A program made the translations under genes and the position numbers. Shown here one piece after another: positions 34,531 to 47,820 of a stretch of 64,000 nucleotides of DNA. The notes under the pieces are model-generated. The model did no database searches, was not told where the DNA came from, and worked only from the letters and a program-made list of their open reading frames with translations. The DNA is from Erigeron canadensis (Eukaryota; Streptophyta; Magnoliopsida; Asterales; Asteraceae): contig NC_057765.1 in assembly GCF_010389155.1 (NCBI RefSeq), forward strand, positions 41,869,559-41,933,558. The letters run 5' to 3'. Within the stretch, counting starts at the first letter, position 1. Every line of letters starts with the position of its first letter.

Positions 34531-35533
34531 GATCGAGTACGTACGCGGCCTATTTACAAGGCAATTCTTAGAGACATCATAGTTGCTAGCTAGCTAATGG
34601 AGTTTCGAATAGATATACATTATCTCTATAAATTTAAATTGATTTTCTATATATGGATATAAAATCCTAAAAGAGATAATTCTAAAATGTGTCACCCACA
34701 TGACTAGTTGTAATATAAAATGCAACCTAAATGCACTTATTGTGAGGTTATATGTTACTAGCAATACAAAATTGATTTTGTTGTGTAACTTTGTCATAGC
34801 ACACAAATTTTCAAATGCATATATGACTTTTTATTTGTAAAATCACATAAAATGTGAAAATTAAAAACACAAATGAAACGATATTTATTTTCAAAATTAA
34901 CAATTGTGTCTATGTGCTTTAAGAGTTGAAAGCTGTCATTTGGTACAAAGCATCAGTTACATTTTTAAAGAAACCTTACAAAAGTATTGAAAATGTTAAC
35001 TAAATGTAGCCCAAAGTCTATTAGTGTTCTGTTGAAGCCCAAAGCTTTTCACAAATGGCCGGCCCTAGGGTAAGAATTGGTTTTTGGTTAAACTTTTTTT
35101 TATATACTATATTACTAACTAGGTGGTTCGACCCGTCCGGACGTCGATTTCTAAAGTGCTTGTGTTTGTTGCGGTTATCTTTTTTCTAAGGCGATAACGC
35201 ATGCCATCATATTTATGTTTACCTCAAAAAATGATGTAGGAATTTAACAACATAAATGTTAGAAAAATTATTTTAAAAAAACAAAAATTTACAAATATAG
35301 ATCTGAATAAACAAAAATACAAAAACCAAAAAAAGTATAGATATGAAAAACTGAAAATAGGAAAATAAAAAAAATTAAAAAAAAAACAACAAAACTATTT
35401 GGATACTTAAAAAGACAAAGCAACAAAAATTTAAAACATTGGACTAAATCAGAAAGAAATATAAGTGGAGAGGGTAAACTGTAATTTCTGAAATCTTCAA
35501 ATAAATCCATAAAATTGAAGAATTGAAGAATTA
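34531..35533. other. Upstream region of phylloplanin gene 2
   Basis: No gene. CTAGGTGGTTCGACCCGTCC after A at about 35121 looks like an inverse Helitron terminus, but no partner end was found. Confidence 0.45.
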
Positions 35534-35618
35534 AAAAAATGACAAAGAGGGGGATTCAAACCCCAAACCTCTTTTATAAGACGCAGAGGGTATACCACTC
35601 CATCCATCTTCAACTTTG
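35534..35618 (-). repeat. tRNA-like pol III promoter sequence (SINE or pseudo-tRNA)
   Basis: On the minus strand TGGATGGAGTGGTATACC (A box) and GGTTTGAATCCCC (B box) are at tRNA spacing and followed by a T run. No complete cloverleaf is apparent. Confidence 0.45.
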
Positions 35619-35639
35619 ATTTATTTGTCTGTCCATTAA

Positions 35640-36447
35640 TTATATAAGCTATTCAATGTTTGTTAACACAAAAAGACAAAAAACAATATTTACGAACTAT
35701 TGTTTTATTAGAGTAAGGAATAGTCAATGTTTTTTGTTTTATACCATGTCTTTTAAACGTATAATCAAATCATTTAACATAGTTTATTATAATTATGCAA
35801 AATCTTTGTGATTTGTGGTTTTTTCAATTTTCATCCCATCATTAGCTTTTTGCCAAATTTTCATCACGTGAGGGCAAGCATTTCTATCATTTTACCCGAC
35901 TTCATCCCAAGCTAAAAATGATTGAGCCACCAATTTCCATTGGCGAACCTACTTATAGAGGAAGGGTAATTCAGGCTATGGGTATGTTGATTTTTTATAA
36001 TATAGTTTATCTAAAAAAAGTTGTATTTGTTATTGTTATTTTTAGTCAAATAAATATGAGATATCAATCAATGTAACTAATTTTAAACTTGTAAAAGTTT
36101 TTTTGAAAAATATAACTTATAAAGATGTATTTGTATACATAAATATATAGAAAAATACGATCAAAAGCGGCAAAAACTCTTAAAACTTGTCAACAATTAA
36201 AAAAAATCCTTTAAAAAATCCCACCTTATCATTACTTTACGGCAATACGAGGCTAGCGAAGAAACTTTATGCTACGAGTCACATTTGATCCTGGTTTCAT
36301 CGCTGCTTGCATCCATCCTTTTAACATCAGTCATTGTATAAGCAAACACCCAACACAGCCAGTCATATGATATATAGACTTTCGATTTACTTTTCAATAA
36401 AATTTATGCTCACACACACATTCAATTACAACTTATTTTTAATAATA
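35640..36447. other. Intergenic, no gene seen
   Basis: AT-rich, no domain-bearing frame. Confidence 0.5.
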
Positions 36448-36605
36448 CGAGAGTAAGTACCCTCGCGTTACGGCGGTGAGATGGTTGGGTGATAGGTCAT
36501 AAAGTGTGATAGGTCATGGAGTGTGATAGTCAAATGCCTTAACCGTACAGGTTCCGCCCTCGGATTTAAAAATTCGTCGAAAGTATATCGAATGACATCT
36601 CTAAT
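36448..36605 (-). mobile_element. Truncated CTCG-ended Helitron (3' end only)
   Basis: Matches the 33048-33481 element from its A|CGAG terminus through GTCGAAAGTATATCGAATG and then loses similarity, so the 5' two thirds are missing. Confidence 0.7.
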
Positions 36606-37145
36606 AAAATAGTGAAAAGGGTTTGACGTTGGTCTCATGAATTGGAGATCATGAATTATAGAAGGTGTGATATGATATGATCCTTTTCAGAAGCTTTCCA
36701 TTGTTTTGTCAAATATCCCAATGAGATTAAGAAGCTTAATGCGAAAGGATTATTTTTTTATTGTTGATGATGTCCCAATATTTTGAATATGAGACCCCAG
36801 TTTTTAACTATACATCTATAAAACTCATTATATATATATATATATCACAATCACAACGCGCCAATTGCCAACTCAAATACAAGAACTAAGAGACTGAAAA
36901 TTCTTATATCGATAGAAATAGTAATATCTTCGATGACTACGATAACATGATAAAATCATGACTCATTTCTCCATGTTTGTATTGCACAAGCCGTTGAGAA
37001 ATGGAGATAAATATGTGTTGAGATTTACCATCGTCGTATGCAACCCATGTACATTATGTGCAGTAGAAATCCTCTTGCATATTTACACCAGAATATATAC
37101 TCGATCATAGTGAAGCAATCCAAATTAACCCGAAAACTAATGCAG

Positions 37146-40100
37146 CTAAAGAGGGATCCAACCCTGTTTATCATAGAAAAGGGAATGTAAGAATACTGTA
37201 TTACAACAGCTATAAAAAACAAACAGAGAGTTAGTTGGATATAATAAGATGAATTTAATTTGTTAATGATAGTCCTAATGCAAGTTTGGTGTTTTAATGT
37301 TACAAAAAATTGTTGCTTACATAAACAGAAACTTGACCAAAGTTTGTAATTTCAAATAAACTTTATTTTAGAAAAGTACCTTTATTAATCCTGATTCGGT
37401 ACCACATAAGATCATATCATTAGCTGTAAGCATGCTTGTTATCTTGCTGCCTGCTGATAATCTTCCAACTTTATGCAGTGTCCCCCTCAACCAAATCTGC
37501 TTTTTATGAATGCATTAGTTATAAATATATACACAAACATATATTATATATACAACAATTGAAACAAACAGTAGCACCGTAACGGGCACATGACACACCT
37601 CTAAGTTACTTGCAGAAGAGCTGGTGTTTAAGTATATAAAGTCCTCAACTACGCTTATTGCTACAACATTTGATCTTTTCTCGGGTACTATTGATACTTG
37701 AGCCTTACATTGTTTTCTCCAATCCTGCATAACTTTAAATTAGTTGAGGGTCTATTATAATGTACTTAATATTTAATCATGTTTAATGATCGTTATTCAA
37801 ACCTTAATTCTTGACCCATCGATACATGTACTTGCGCTATATAGCCAGTCTTTGTATAGTGCTATTGAATTTATTGGCTTGTTTTGCATTCTCCAACTCT
37901 TGGACGCTGTTTTGATTTCTTGTTGTTTGTTGTTCCCAATACTTAACTCCTAAAATAGTCAGATTAATAAACTTAGATCTCTTTAAACTATAAGCTTGAT
38001 AGGATTATTCTTGGAAGAAAACCAGCGCCAAAACCAACCTGTATGCTCGAGTCCATGCAGCCTATGTAAACTTTCCCTTGGCTAGCCTTTATGCATTTAA
38101 CGTTCTTGTTCTTTAGAACATCCTTCACCTTTCTTGATGAATCAAATACCTGCATGATATCATACTTTTTTATTGTCAACAGTTTCTTGGTACAAATAGA
38201 TTTGCTCTTACTCTTAGTACTATAATTAGTTACCTTCAATTTATGGTTGTGGGTAACTACAAAAATTACTTCACCGAAACTCTCAAGACTTTGAATAGCG
38301 TCCTTGGTTGTTATTACTTCAATGCATTGCAATTTTCTTTCATACATCTGCCAAACCTACACTTAGGAAAACACTTCATGCAAAACTTGCCCTTCATTCA
38401 ACTAACGCGGTAATATGCAGTTAACATGAGCTAAGCTTACCCTAATCGTTTTGTCTGAAGATCCGCTCAGAAGGCAATTCCCTGGTTCATAAAGTGCAAA
38501 ACATGTTACTGCCTTCTTGTGCTCCTTTATATCTGATATAAGAGTTGTTGTCTGCCCCTTGATGTCCCAAACCTACAATTCACCTTTATATCATATTTTA
38601 TCTCCATAATTCAATCAAGAATGTACTTTTTTTTGTTTACTTTTGTAGGATATTTAAGTTACCATATACAAATAATTATGTACCTTAATAGACCCGTTTG
38701 AGTAGCCGCTAAAAAGATGACCCCTGTAGTAGATGAGAGAATTTACAGCTCCACTACTACTGTAATCTGCCTCCAAAACTTGTGTGTGGACACAAGATAT
38801 TCGCTATTAATCAAACAACATGTTGAGTTAGCTAGCCCACCTGTAGAATTAACTAGAATAAAAGCGGTAGAGAACCTACCCATTTATTGGGCATATAATA
38901 ATCTGCAACCTTCAACAATTCCTCTGCCATCCATGTTATACTCGAAAGGCGTCTGAGTGATTCTCTTACACCCTCTGAAAGCTGAGTTAGTTTCTGCATG
39001 CCTGCAAAATACATATAACAAATCTATATATAAGGAAAACGGTTTTAATACGAAACAATAACAAAAAATAGTATAAACAGGATCATAACGGGGCACTATT
39101 TACCTCTACCAAAAGTGTAGTTATATATGCACAAACATGCTAAAAGTCTTTCATCTAATTCCATTCCAGGATGTACATATTGCTCAATAGTACTTAGCAA
39201 GATGTCACAAGCTGAGCATCTCAAATCATCAGGACCCTTCACTATTTCACATCCAATCCAAGTAATTGTTGTGAGGCAGTCTCTCGATACTCTCTTGTTC
39301 TTGCTCCTTAGTCCCCTTTCCAAAGCAATGAAAACAGGATTCCCTAGCTTTATAAGTTCCCGTGCAACCTTCGCACACCAGTTTTCTGTCCCACTTTCCT
39401 ACATGTTCATAAGTTTGATACTTTAATATGCACGTTGCGTCGTTCCCACACACTATGCTACAAATTATCATACATTTTCTCCATTTTGGGAAAAAAGTAA
39501 CCGAACTTTTGGTAATCTATATTATAACTCCATAGAGAAAACCATCAAAGTCTTATAATAAACTAACTTAAGATAACCAACATTCAAATATGACAAGTTA
39601 ATGTAATCTGGCCCAGTGTCCCAGACAGATTAATAGGAGCGGACGTGTTAGTAGCGTTGATCAGGTTAAATTTATAGCTTTGATGTGTGCCATGAACCAC
39701 TTAACTAGCTTAGAAAAGAGTAAACTGACTCTTTTGCAAAGGGTAAACTTTGACTTTTGCAGTCAAAGAGCCCTAGTTTCCAGTTAAAAGTAATATAGGT
39801 AATTTTCAGTATACTTGGTCATTATTCTCTCTATAATACTTATTACAGCCCTATAAAATTCTTATCGAGTTTATTTCCAATACTTAAAATTAGAATCATC
39901 AAATTTGATGTTGAAAATAGTATGTTTGACCAAGTAAGTCGAAATCTAGAGTTGTTAAAATGTTTATACTACCTGCAGTGTATCATCAGACCAGTCAATG
40001 GTTTTGACAATATTCTTGTGTAGTGTTGAGTTTAAACCAGCCTTCTTTACCAACCAAGCTATTGTGTATGGCTCTCCAGTCCAAGCAAAAGTTCCACCAA

Positions 40101-43100
40101 GATTCGATACTATAAATCCTGCTAATTGTTGTATATCCAAGTTTTCTTCACATGTCAGTGACTTGAAGAGGGTCTGAATTGCCATTTCCCGGTTCAAATT
40201 GTTATCTGGCGACTCTTCCTGTGAATACGTCACGTAAATATTTCAACGACTTACATGTCTAACACTGTTAATGTATATATAAAGATTACCACATATCTTA
40301 CCTGAATATCTAATTGAAGCAACAAACTAGCTGCTAAAAGCTTGTATTCGTCTTGTGTTTGTTGGATAGCAAGCAATAAAATACATATGATGTTGACACC
40401 GCCTCCTTCTCGTAGTTGCTGTAGTAGACTTACTGAGGATGATCTAGTAATTTTATATATCACTTTCCTTTAGTAATAAATACGAGTAATCGCATTTCTA
40501 CATATCATACTTCTGCAGTCATATTCTGAAGCACTAGTCTCGTTTTAGCCTAAGGTACGTTCCTGACAATATCTACCCAATTACTCATGCATAGGTAATC
40601 CAGATTGTGTTTTAATCTCTAACGGTCAGAGTGTATAAACAATAGTTATCTTAGCAGGAAACTGGTCAAACGGGTTGAAAGTCACCCCAAAGTTGTATCT
40701 TAAATGCATAAAACCTCCGGATGTACTATTCAAAACAAGTTACATTATTACTGAAATAGTACTAGATTATGAACCATATTTGGCACACTAACTAATATTT
40801 ACAAGTTTTGGACAAAGTGTTCTAGGTCAACCAGACCTGTAATTTGACCTGTTACCCACCCTACTCACTCATTCTGCCACCTATAGTAGATTCAATCAAA
40901 ATGGTGGATGCTAAAAATGAACAAATTTACACATTGAGTATATCCAGATTTTTTGAAAACGCACCTTGGCATTCTTAGTAGTTCATGGTAGAATTCAAGA
41001 CCTGCACATATCGCATGCTCTTGGTTGCTCAGGATGAGAGAAATGAATGGGGCGACGGGGGTAAACTGTGAGATGTGGTATCTACATTGCCCATTAAACC
41101 TCATACATTTTACTAGAATAGCCGCCAAGGATATTATTTCTTCTAAGTTATCATTTCTTGGAACATTAACAAGACTCAAAATCACGTTTGGCGAACTGAT
41201 TTCAGCCAAGTGAGTGTTGTTTGTGGAGTAGTCAAAAGCAGTCACCAACACTTGAATAATCATTAGTGACGCGGTAGTGGGTGTCACAAAAAGTGATTTC
41301 AAGCGACTCTTGTAACAGCTTGAAGAACAAATAATCTTAATTAATACTGGCATGATTTGAAGCGTTTTAATCTCATTTGGAGATGGGTTTATTAGATAAA
41401 GCAACACAGCTGCTTCATAAACATCTCTTTTCAAAGCATTTGCAAGATCACCAAGATTTAGCCCTTTCTTCATTATATCCTCTATTACTGACCGATTCGA
41501 TGATACAATACTTGTAAGTATAGAAACTGATGCTCTCGTCACCCCTTCTTCCTTTGAAGTAGAAAGAGCCATTAGTAACTGATCCAAAATGACATCTTTC
41601 AATAACGAGTATTTTAGTCCTGGTTTGCTTGCTAGCATCTCATACACAGTTGTAATTTCAATTGTTGTTGAATCATCGTCCTCGTGTTCTTCTAGTTTTT
41701 CTGAGAAACATAACTTGGAAATCACTTTCTCCACGATCTCAGCTTGTTCGATCCTGTAACTAGTTTCACCACTAAATGAGACTTCATCTCTCCTTTGAGA
41801 TATTTGAATGCTTTGGCACGTGACGTCTTCTTCATCTGCCAAACAGTTCCAAAATTCTTGAGATTTTGACATTATATTTTCTGTTTCTGGTTGTTGTTGT
41901 TGTTCGGCTGCACCTCTACGCAAGTTTCTCAATGATCTATCGAATTCATCCGCATATTCCTGATTATAACTTTCAGCAGCAGTGAGTAACCGCTACAAAA
42001 TTAAGACATGAGAACTATACTTGTTATATATTTGTTTAGAGACAGAAATTTCAACTCATGTACTTATAAACCGGTTGCTTTTGGGTTATCATATTGTCTC
42101 AAACTGGTCAAACATGTATCAAAATGAAACGGGTCAAACGGCAAAACAATTCAAAAGTTGCCCAAAGTGTATTTTTAGTTTTAATAAAGTATTAGACCTC
42201 CTAAGTTACTTTTTCTAACAGAATTTAGAGTCAAGTAATGTAACTTTAGCAAATTAATTTTTACACACTATTTATCTATACAAAAATTACTGATCAAATG
42301 GTGATTAAGGTCAACCTGACCCGTTTTGACTGTTACCCAACCCGCCTAACTCGCCTTCTCTTTTGCCACATATTGTCAAACATGTAACCTTTATCGAACT
42401 ACACCTTGCCTCCAAAAAACAATGGAGACTTTTTTAAGGAATACCTCAAAATCATCATCTGGTACAAGGTCACTGGCGTCTGAAAATAAGGATTGTGAAT
42501 CTGACTGGTCTTCCAATAGAAGATCTTGAAGACGCTTGACACTCGTGTTTTCTATAACTTTCTTTGAAACAGAACCTTCTAATATGTCATCATTTGCATT
42601 CTGTTGAGGATGAACAATAGGATGCACCTTTACAAACTACATTTCCAAAAAAAGACAATTTTATCTCATTTGCATATGTGCTATTTTCAAGTTAAGATAG
42701 TAAGTCCTGATATGTGCACTTACATTGTGATGATCATGATGACGCATATGCACATGTTCATAGGAATTCGAAGATGATGTACTGCAGGCCTTTGTATTCC
42801 TGCAATAAGCTAACAAAACTGGTAAAATGATGCTTTATAACAGAAACTGGACTTTTTAGGCCAAACTTACTACTTTCTTTAATGAAATCTGGAATGAAGT
42901 TTTCATCATTTATAGCACAAAAATTTAGAGAAAAATTCTATATGCGTTTTGGTTTAGAGTTTACATATTTGTGCAGAGTTTCTGAAATAAATAACTGACT
43001 TTGATTCCTAAATTGTTTTGTTTGACCATAAATGCCAAATGGCATGGGTTGTTTTCTTTGGAACAAAGTAGCAATTGCTTATAATATCACCCATTTATTC

Positions 43101-44177
43101 TTTACATCATAATTAACACACATGAAGGTGTGAAGGTGTAAAGTTGTAATTATTGGCTTTAAGAAGCCAAGTAGTGGTGTGTTAGGGATATCTTATTAAA
43201 ACTTATATCTCTGGTTATTGAGTTTTAATACAATTAATAAGTAGTTTTAAGATTGTTTCTCCAAAATTATCTCATTATACTTGAAGATGAAATAAACAAA
43301 GTAACAAACTTTGAATAATAATTAACTTCAAAGTTGGTAATTCTAAACTGCTTATTATGAGTTTTTATGCTAAAGTAAATATAAGTACTTACAAACAACT
43401 ATATTATAATTAAAAAAAAAATTAAGCTAATTACCTAATAATTTCATGAGATTTCTTCTCATGATGATGAAGATGAGGTTGTTTCATCAACAAAGGAGAT
43501 TGGCCATAAGAAATAACTTGATGATACATTAACCAAGCCTTATAACTAGTTGCACCCCATTTCACACTTTCAAATTCCAACCCATAATTATTATTAATAT
43601 TATTCTCCGACTCGGGTCTCAAAGGCGCAATGCACGACTCGACCACGGTTCGATACAGCTCGGGTGCAAGCTCAGTCTTGACCAACCCGGGCAACACCAC
43701 CAATGCTTGAAGAAAATGCAATGCAACCTGAAGCTCCACTTCTTGAACTTTCCAAAGCATGCACAAATAAAAATAAGCACAACAAACTAAATAAGCATTC
43801 GATATTCCATCCGTTATCCCGTTTTCGTTTAACGAAGCGGGTGCTTGAAGCATTTTCTGTGCGGTTTGAACTTGTTCCATCATACAACATTTTGATTGTA
43901 TTGCAGCCTCTACATTCTGCATACCAAAGTAAAGATTTGAGACTACGGATTGTTCGTCGTACGAGTCGTGTTTGTAAAGTTTGAGCTTTGATGAGCATTT
44001 TGTTTGTAGGATTTTTCGGGTTCTGGGGTTGGAAATTATGGAGTCAATGTGATTATTTATTAGTGTTACGAGTCGACGTAAGAGTTCGGGGTGTATGGAT
44101 TCATGACAATGAAGATGATGTGATGATGAAGAAGAAGAAGAAAATGAAGAAGAACAAGAAGAAGATGTGGAAGCCAT
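37146..44177 (-). CDS. LIN/CERBERUS-like WD40-repeat protein without U-box
   Basis: Sixteen exons in phase: 44177-43435, 42799-42724, 42636-42445, 41992-40965, 40443-40302, 40218-39973, 39398-39104, 39001-38880, 38803-38684, 38572-38441, 38356-38234, 38149-38039, 37949-37803, 37724-37599, 37496-37380, 37163-37146; 1245 residues. A Ser-rich start precedes a conserved helical N-terminal domain (SIHPELLRRLVTLINNHIDS). Helical armadillo-like sequence fills residues about 340-900. Exons 9-16 (about 949-1245) give WD40 repeats, e.g. LFSGYSNGSIK-VWDIKG, LLSGSSDKTIR-VWQM, ending LCGTESGLIK-GWIPL. CERBERUS/LIN of legumes, a symbiosis E3 ligase, has the same plan plus a U-box. No CPIT-type U-box motif is seen here, so ligase activity is not supported. 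From memory At3g06880 is the Arabidopsis match. No lesion. Confidence 0.88.
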
Positions 44178-45028
44178 TGAAGAGATAAGAGAATTGATGA
44201 AATAAAAGGATTTCTGTTATGGACTTATTATGAGAAGAAGTAACATGTGAGCCAAATTACAAAAAACTTATTGGTCCCTCTGTTTTTCAACAAACAGAAC
44301 AGTTGATACAGACAAAATCTCTTCTTAATATGAGAAGATGTATTTTATTATCTTTTACTTTCTTTTCGCAATCGTACACATGTATTTAAGGGTGGCTTTT
44401 CTACATTTTGTTCTTCGAGTTTTCTTAAAGGAGAAAAAGAAATAAATTTAAATAATTATAAAATAAGTTGAGTTTTTGAGTTATTTTAAAAAAAGAAAAG
44501 ATATAAATCCAAATAATTATAAAATAAATTGAGTTCTTGGATTTTTATTTTTTTTTTATAGAAAGGAAAGTAAATGAAATAATATTTGAAAGAATTTTTT
44601 AGTTGTTTTTTTGACTAAAAATCTTTTTTCCATTTTTACAATGATTCTGAAGGATTCTATCTCTTATAAAATGGGTTTTTCAAAAATGAATAAGTTATAA
44701 TTGTCAAACATGGTTATTAACTTTTACTTGACATTATCTATTTCGTAACTTTAGACTTTAGAGTGTTATATAAATACATGTCACGATTTAGTTCTCAATT
44801 AACTTCTCATATGGTAGACTAGAATTATGATGAATATCAATGCACTTTAGGTGATGGGTTGTTTTCACTTATAACATCATCAATAGTAATTACGAGTTAT
44901 AAAATAAATTATTTTGTAACTGTATCATAAGAACACAAAGTGAAAAGAAAAAAAAAGAAAAACAAACCTTTTATTCAACTTTATTATGGTATCATTATCG
45001 AATATTTGGTTCTTGTTATTATATCAAA
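44178..45028. other. Upstream region of the LIN-like gene
   Basis: Promoter side of the minus-strand gene. Two near-identical AAATAATTATAAAATAA.TTGAGTT segments at about 44450 and 44510 form a 60-bp direct repeat. No other gene. Confidence 0.5.
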
Positions 45029-45321
45029 CTAGCACATTACCCGCAATGCGACGGTGATTGTAGTGATGACGATGTGGTGATGGGAGCGACTGTTAATGAT
45101 AGATGACGTGTCAATTGATGTAGATAATTAATGTAAAAGTAATTTATGTAAAGAATTAATGGAAATATTTTAAAAGATAAATTATTGCTAGTGTAATATA
45201 ATCATAAATGTTAAGGAGATAGTGTAAGTGAAAGTATTTAAAAAAAGTGTTAAGTGAAAATATTACATACTTTTCAACTTTTTCAAAAATAAAATGCTAT
45301 TTTTTTATAATATAGTATAGA
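45029..45321 (-). mobile_element. Non-autonomous Helitron
   Basis: Plus strand A|CTAGCACATTACCCGCAATGCGACGG to TTTTTTATAATATAGTATAGA. 293 bp; the base after the 5' end is A instead of the expected T. Confidence 0.7.
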
Positions 45322-45333
45322 AGTGTATATATG

Positions 45334-45366
<33 letters not shown>
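45322..45366. repeat. (TA)n/(TATG) microsatellite
   Basis: TATATATATGTATATA repeats adjoin the Helitron 5' end. Confidence 0.85.
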
Positions 45367-45502
45367 GGGTCCTTTATTACTTGAAGACATAATTTTGCCA
45401 TCAATTTTTATAATGTAATAAATGTTGTGATAACTTATATGATTGTCATACAGTCATATTAGTAGATATACTCGTTAGGGCGGGGCAGGAGGAGTATAGC
45501 TC

Positions 45503-46285
45503 GGGTACCCCGACCACGATCGGGTAAGGCCTACTCAACACGACGTTGCTCGCATTTTTGAGGCACACGAACAACGCCATCACATGTCGGGGATGCTTGC
45601 AATTGGTAGCATCGATTGTACACATGTCGAGTTGTTAAATTGTCCTAGACACTTAAAAGGACAATATACGAGAGGCGACCATGGCGTTCCCACTATTATG
45701 CTTGAGATAACCGCTTCTCAAGATACGTGGATGTGGCATGCTTATTTTGGTGCTCCCGGTTCAAATAATGACATAAACGTGTTGAACCAATCCGACTTGT
45801 ATTTGACGGAGCGAAATGGCACGGCCCCGGACACTTTATTCTTCGTTAATAACCGCTATTACAAACGCGGTTATTATCTAACTAATGGTATCTACAACAC
45901 GTACTCGACTTTTGTTAAAGCATACATGTATCTTACTAACCCGAAGGAGAAAAGATTCAAGAAGTTACAAGAGGGGGCAAGGAAAGATGTGGAGCGTGTT
46001 TTTGGGATTCTAAAAGGGAAACGGAAAATTCTTAAGCGTCCTTTTCGACCCATGACCAAAGACAAGATCGGGTATTATGTTTACGCGGCTTGTATTTTGC
46101 AAAACATGGTCATTAAAGGCTATGGCCGAGCAATCTCACCAGTTCACATAATAGACCCGCCGGTCCAACCGGTGTTCAACGATAGCGTCTTAGGTGAGCT
46201 ACTAAACAAAGACATCCATCATCGTCTTCGTTATGACCTCACCAAACATGTGTGGGCTCAAGACTTGGCATTTTTCGACGATTAG
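45503..46285 (+). pseudogene. C-terminal part of a PIF/Harbinger transposase, active-site Asp changed
   Basis: The first ATG in frame is 45584, but family-like sequence ([19 protein letters not shown]) extends upstream without a start, so the gene is 5'-truncated. About 260 residues of a normal 400 remain. Present are GSIDCTH (first Asp), [29 protein letters not shown] and [13 protein letters not shown] (Glu). The segment usually LADGIYP reads LTNGIYN: AAT at 45884-45886 replaces the Asp taken as the second catalytic acid. With the truncation this makes nuclease activity unlikely. Confidence 0.82.
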
Positions 46286-46522
46286 TTTTTTTTTTTTTTT
46301 TTTGTAATGATTGTAGTGTTTTTATTTTTATGTGTGTTTTTTTTTTGTTTATTATGTATTTTTTTTTTATGTGTTATGTAATGTTTATTTAAGTTTTTAA
46401 TAAAATGTTTTAAGTTAGTAATATATTTATGTAAAAAAAAAAATTAGAAAAGAAAATGAAATTGGGTAAGAATTTGGTATATATTGTCAATGATTTGGGT
46501 AAGAATTTGGTAGACTTGGGTA

Positions 46523-46966
46523 CAGGACCGGCTTCACTATATATATAGGTTAGGCATGGGCCTAAGGCCCCTAAAATACAAAGGTCTCCATTTTTATATT
46601 TTGGGTTTAATGTTTTTAGACTTTAAACTTTTGTGTTATAAGTTATTACTATACAAGGATAACAATAATGCCCAACAAAAACGGGAAAAATAAAAAGAAC
46701 TAACTTTTAAGAAATCAAAAAAATCTGATAGCCGATCTTTACTCTGATTTCCAACAACGAGTTAGTGATTAAATCTTGATTATATGAAAGACTCTCCTAA
46801 AAATGGTACAAAATTTTGCTTCTTTGAGTTCTTTTCACATATCACTTTAGTAATAAGATCAACTACTTTTTTTTCGCTTTTTGTGTTTCCTTTAATTTGT
46901 ATGTTAATCAACTAGGTCCCAAAAATAATTTCGCTTAAGGCCTCCGAAAATCTTAAGCCGGCACTG
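46523..46966. mobile_element. hAT-type non-autonomous element nested in the Harbinger copy
   Basis: Left end CAGGACCGGCTT; inverted right end CAGTGCCGGCTT. The flanks CTTGGGTA (46515-46522) and CTTGAGTA (46967-46974) match at 7 of 8 bases. CAG-type termini and 8-bp duplication indicate hAT. 444 bp, non-coding. Confidence 0.75.
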
Positions 46967-47059
46967 CTTGAGTAGTTGTGAGTTGGAAGATTTTGATTCT
47001 AAGAGAAATTGGGTAAGGTTGGGTACTTCTGGAGTACTCCCTCCAGGCCTTCACCCTTA

Positions 47060-47820
47060 CAAAAGCATTAGATAAGTAACGAAATATTCGACAACAACAA
47101 TTAAATGTGTATATAGTACATATAGAAGCAATTTGGAAACCGAATATATAAAATAACTATATCTTTATGACTTTATGCTCTTAGCTATGTACAGTATAAT
47201 CGTATTTCATGAACTTATCAAGAATAGCACCTAAATAGAAACCGAAAGGTTAACCCAAAGACTTTTTTTTCCCCGCTATGTTTCACGAGAGTTATTGGGG
47301 TCTGATTAAAGCCTTTAATCACACGGTTTAAAGCAGTGGAGATTGTGTCGTTTTCGTATTGATATATATATATATTAGTGGTGGTTTTCATGTTACGACA
47401 CATGCATTGTTGTTTTATTATAGAAGAAAAAAATCCACACTGGATTTACACTAAAGACTTTATTAGTATTATACTATAACTTGATGGAAAAATGATTAGT
47501 GTTTTTGCATTGTTAGGTGTGGGACACTTTTTCAACACATCCCACTTTCTAGTTTTCTCAAACTTTATATATTTTATTGTTCTATGTCGTACCCATGTTA
47601 ATATATATAGATTAGATTAACAATATAATTAATTAGCTTATCTTCCTTTCTTAACTTATGTAAATACTTTGAGGTGGGTGAAACTGATTTTCTATTAGCT
47701 TAATATTGCTTAATGTATAAATCATAATAACATGTAAGTGCTGAACTTTGTATAATACTTGTCTAAGTGTGTTGGCATCCCACCACTCAACCCTTCACTC
47801 ACTTTTTACTTTCAACCAAG
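47060..47820. other. Intergenic, no gene seen
   Basis: AT-rich, with (TA)n near 47362-47376. Confidence 0.5.

Larger units (their letters stand above)
45478..47056 (+). mobile_element. Internally deleted PIF/Harbinger transposon
   Basis: TTA occurs on both sides (45475-45477, 47057-47059), the usual 3-bp Harbinger duplication. The left end GGGCGGGGCAGGAGGAGTA resembles the inverted right end GGGTGAAGGCCTGGAGGGAG. The left terminus runs within 30 bp into the transposase, so the N-terminal half and the promoter are gone. A hAT-type element sits inside at 46523-46966. Confidence 0.65.

Noticed and set aside
35534..35618. Functional tRNA gene
   Set aside because: A and B boxes are present, but I could not form an acceptor stem and anticodon arm; kept as a SINE or pseudo-tRNA.
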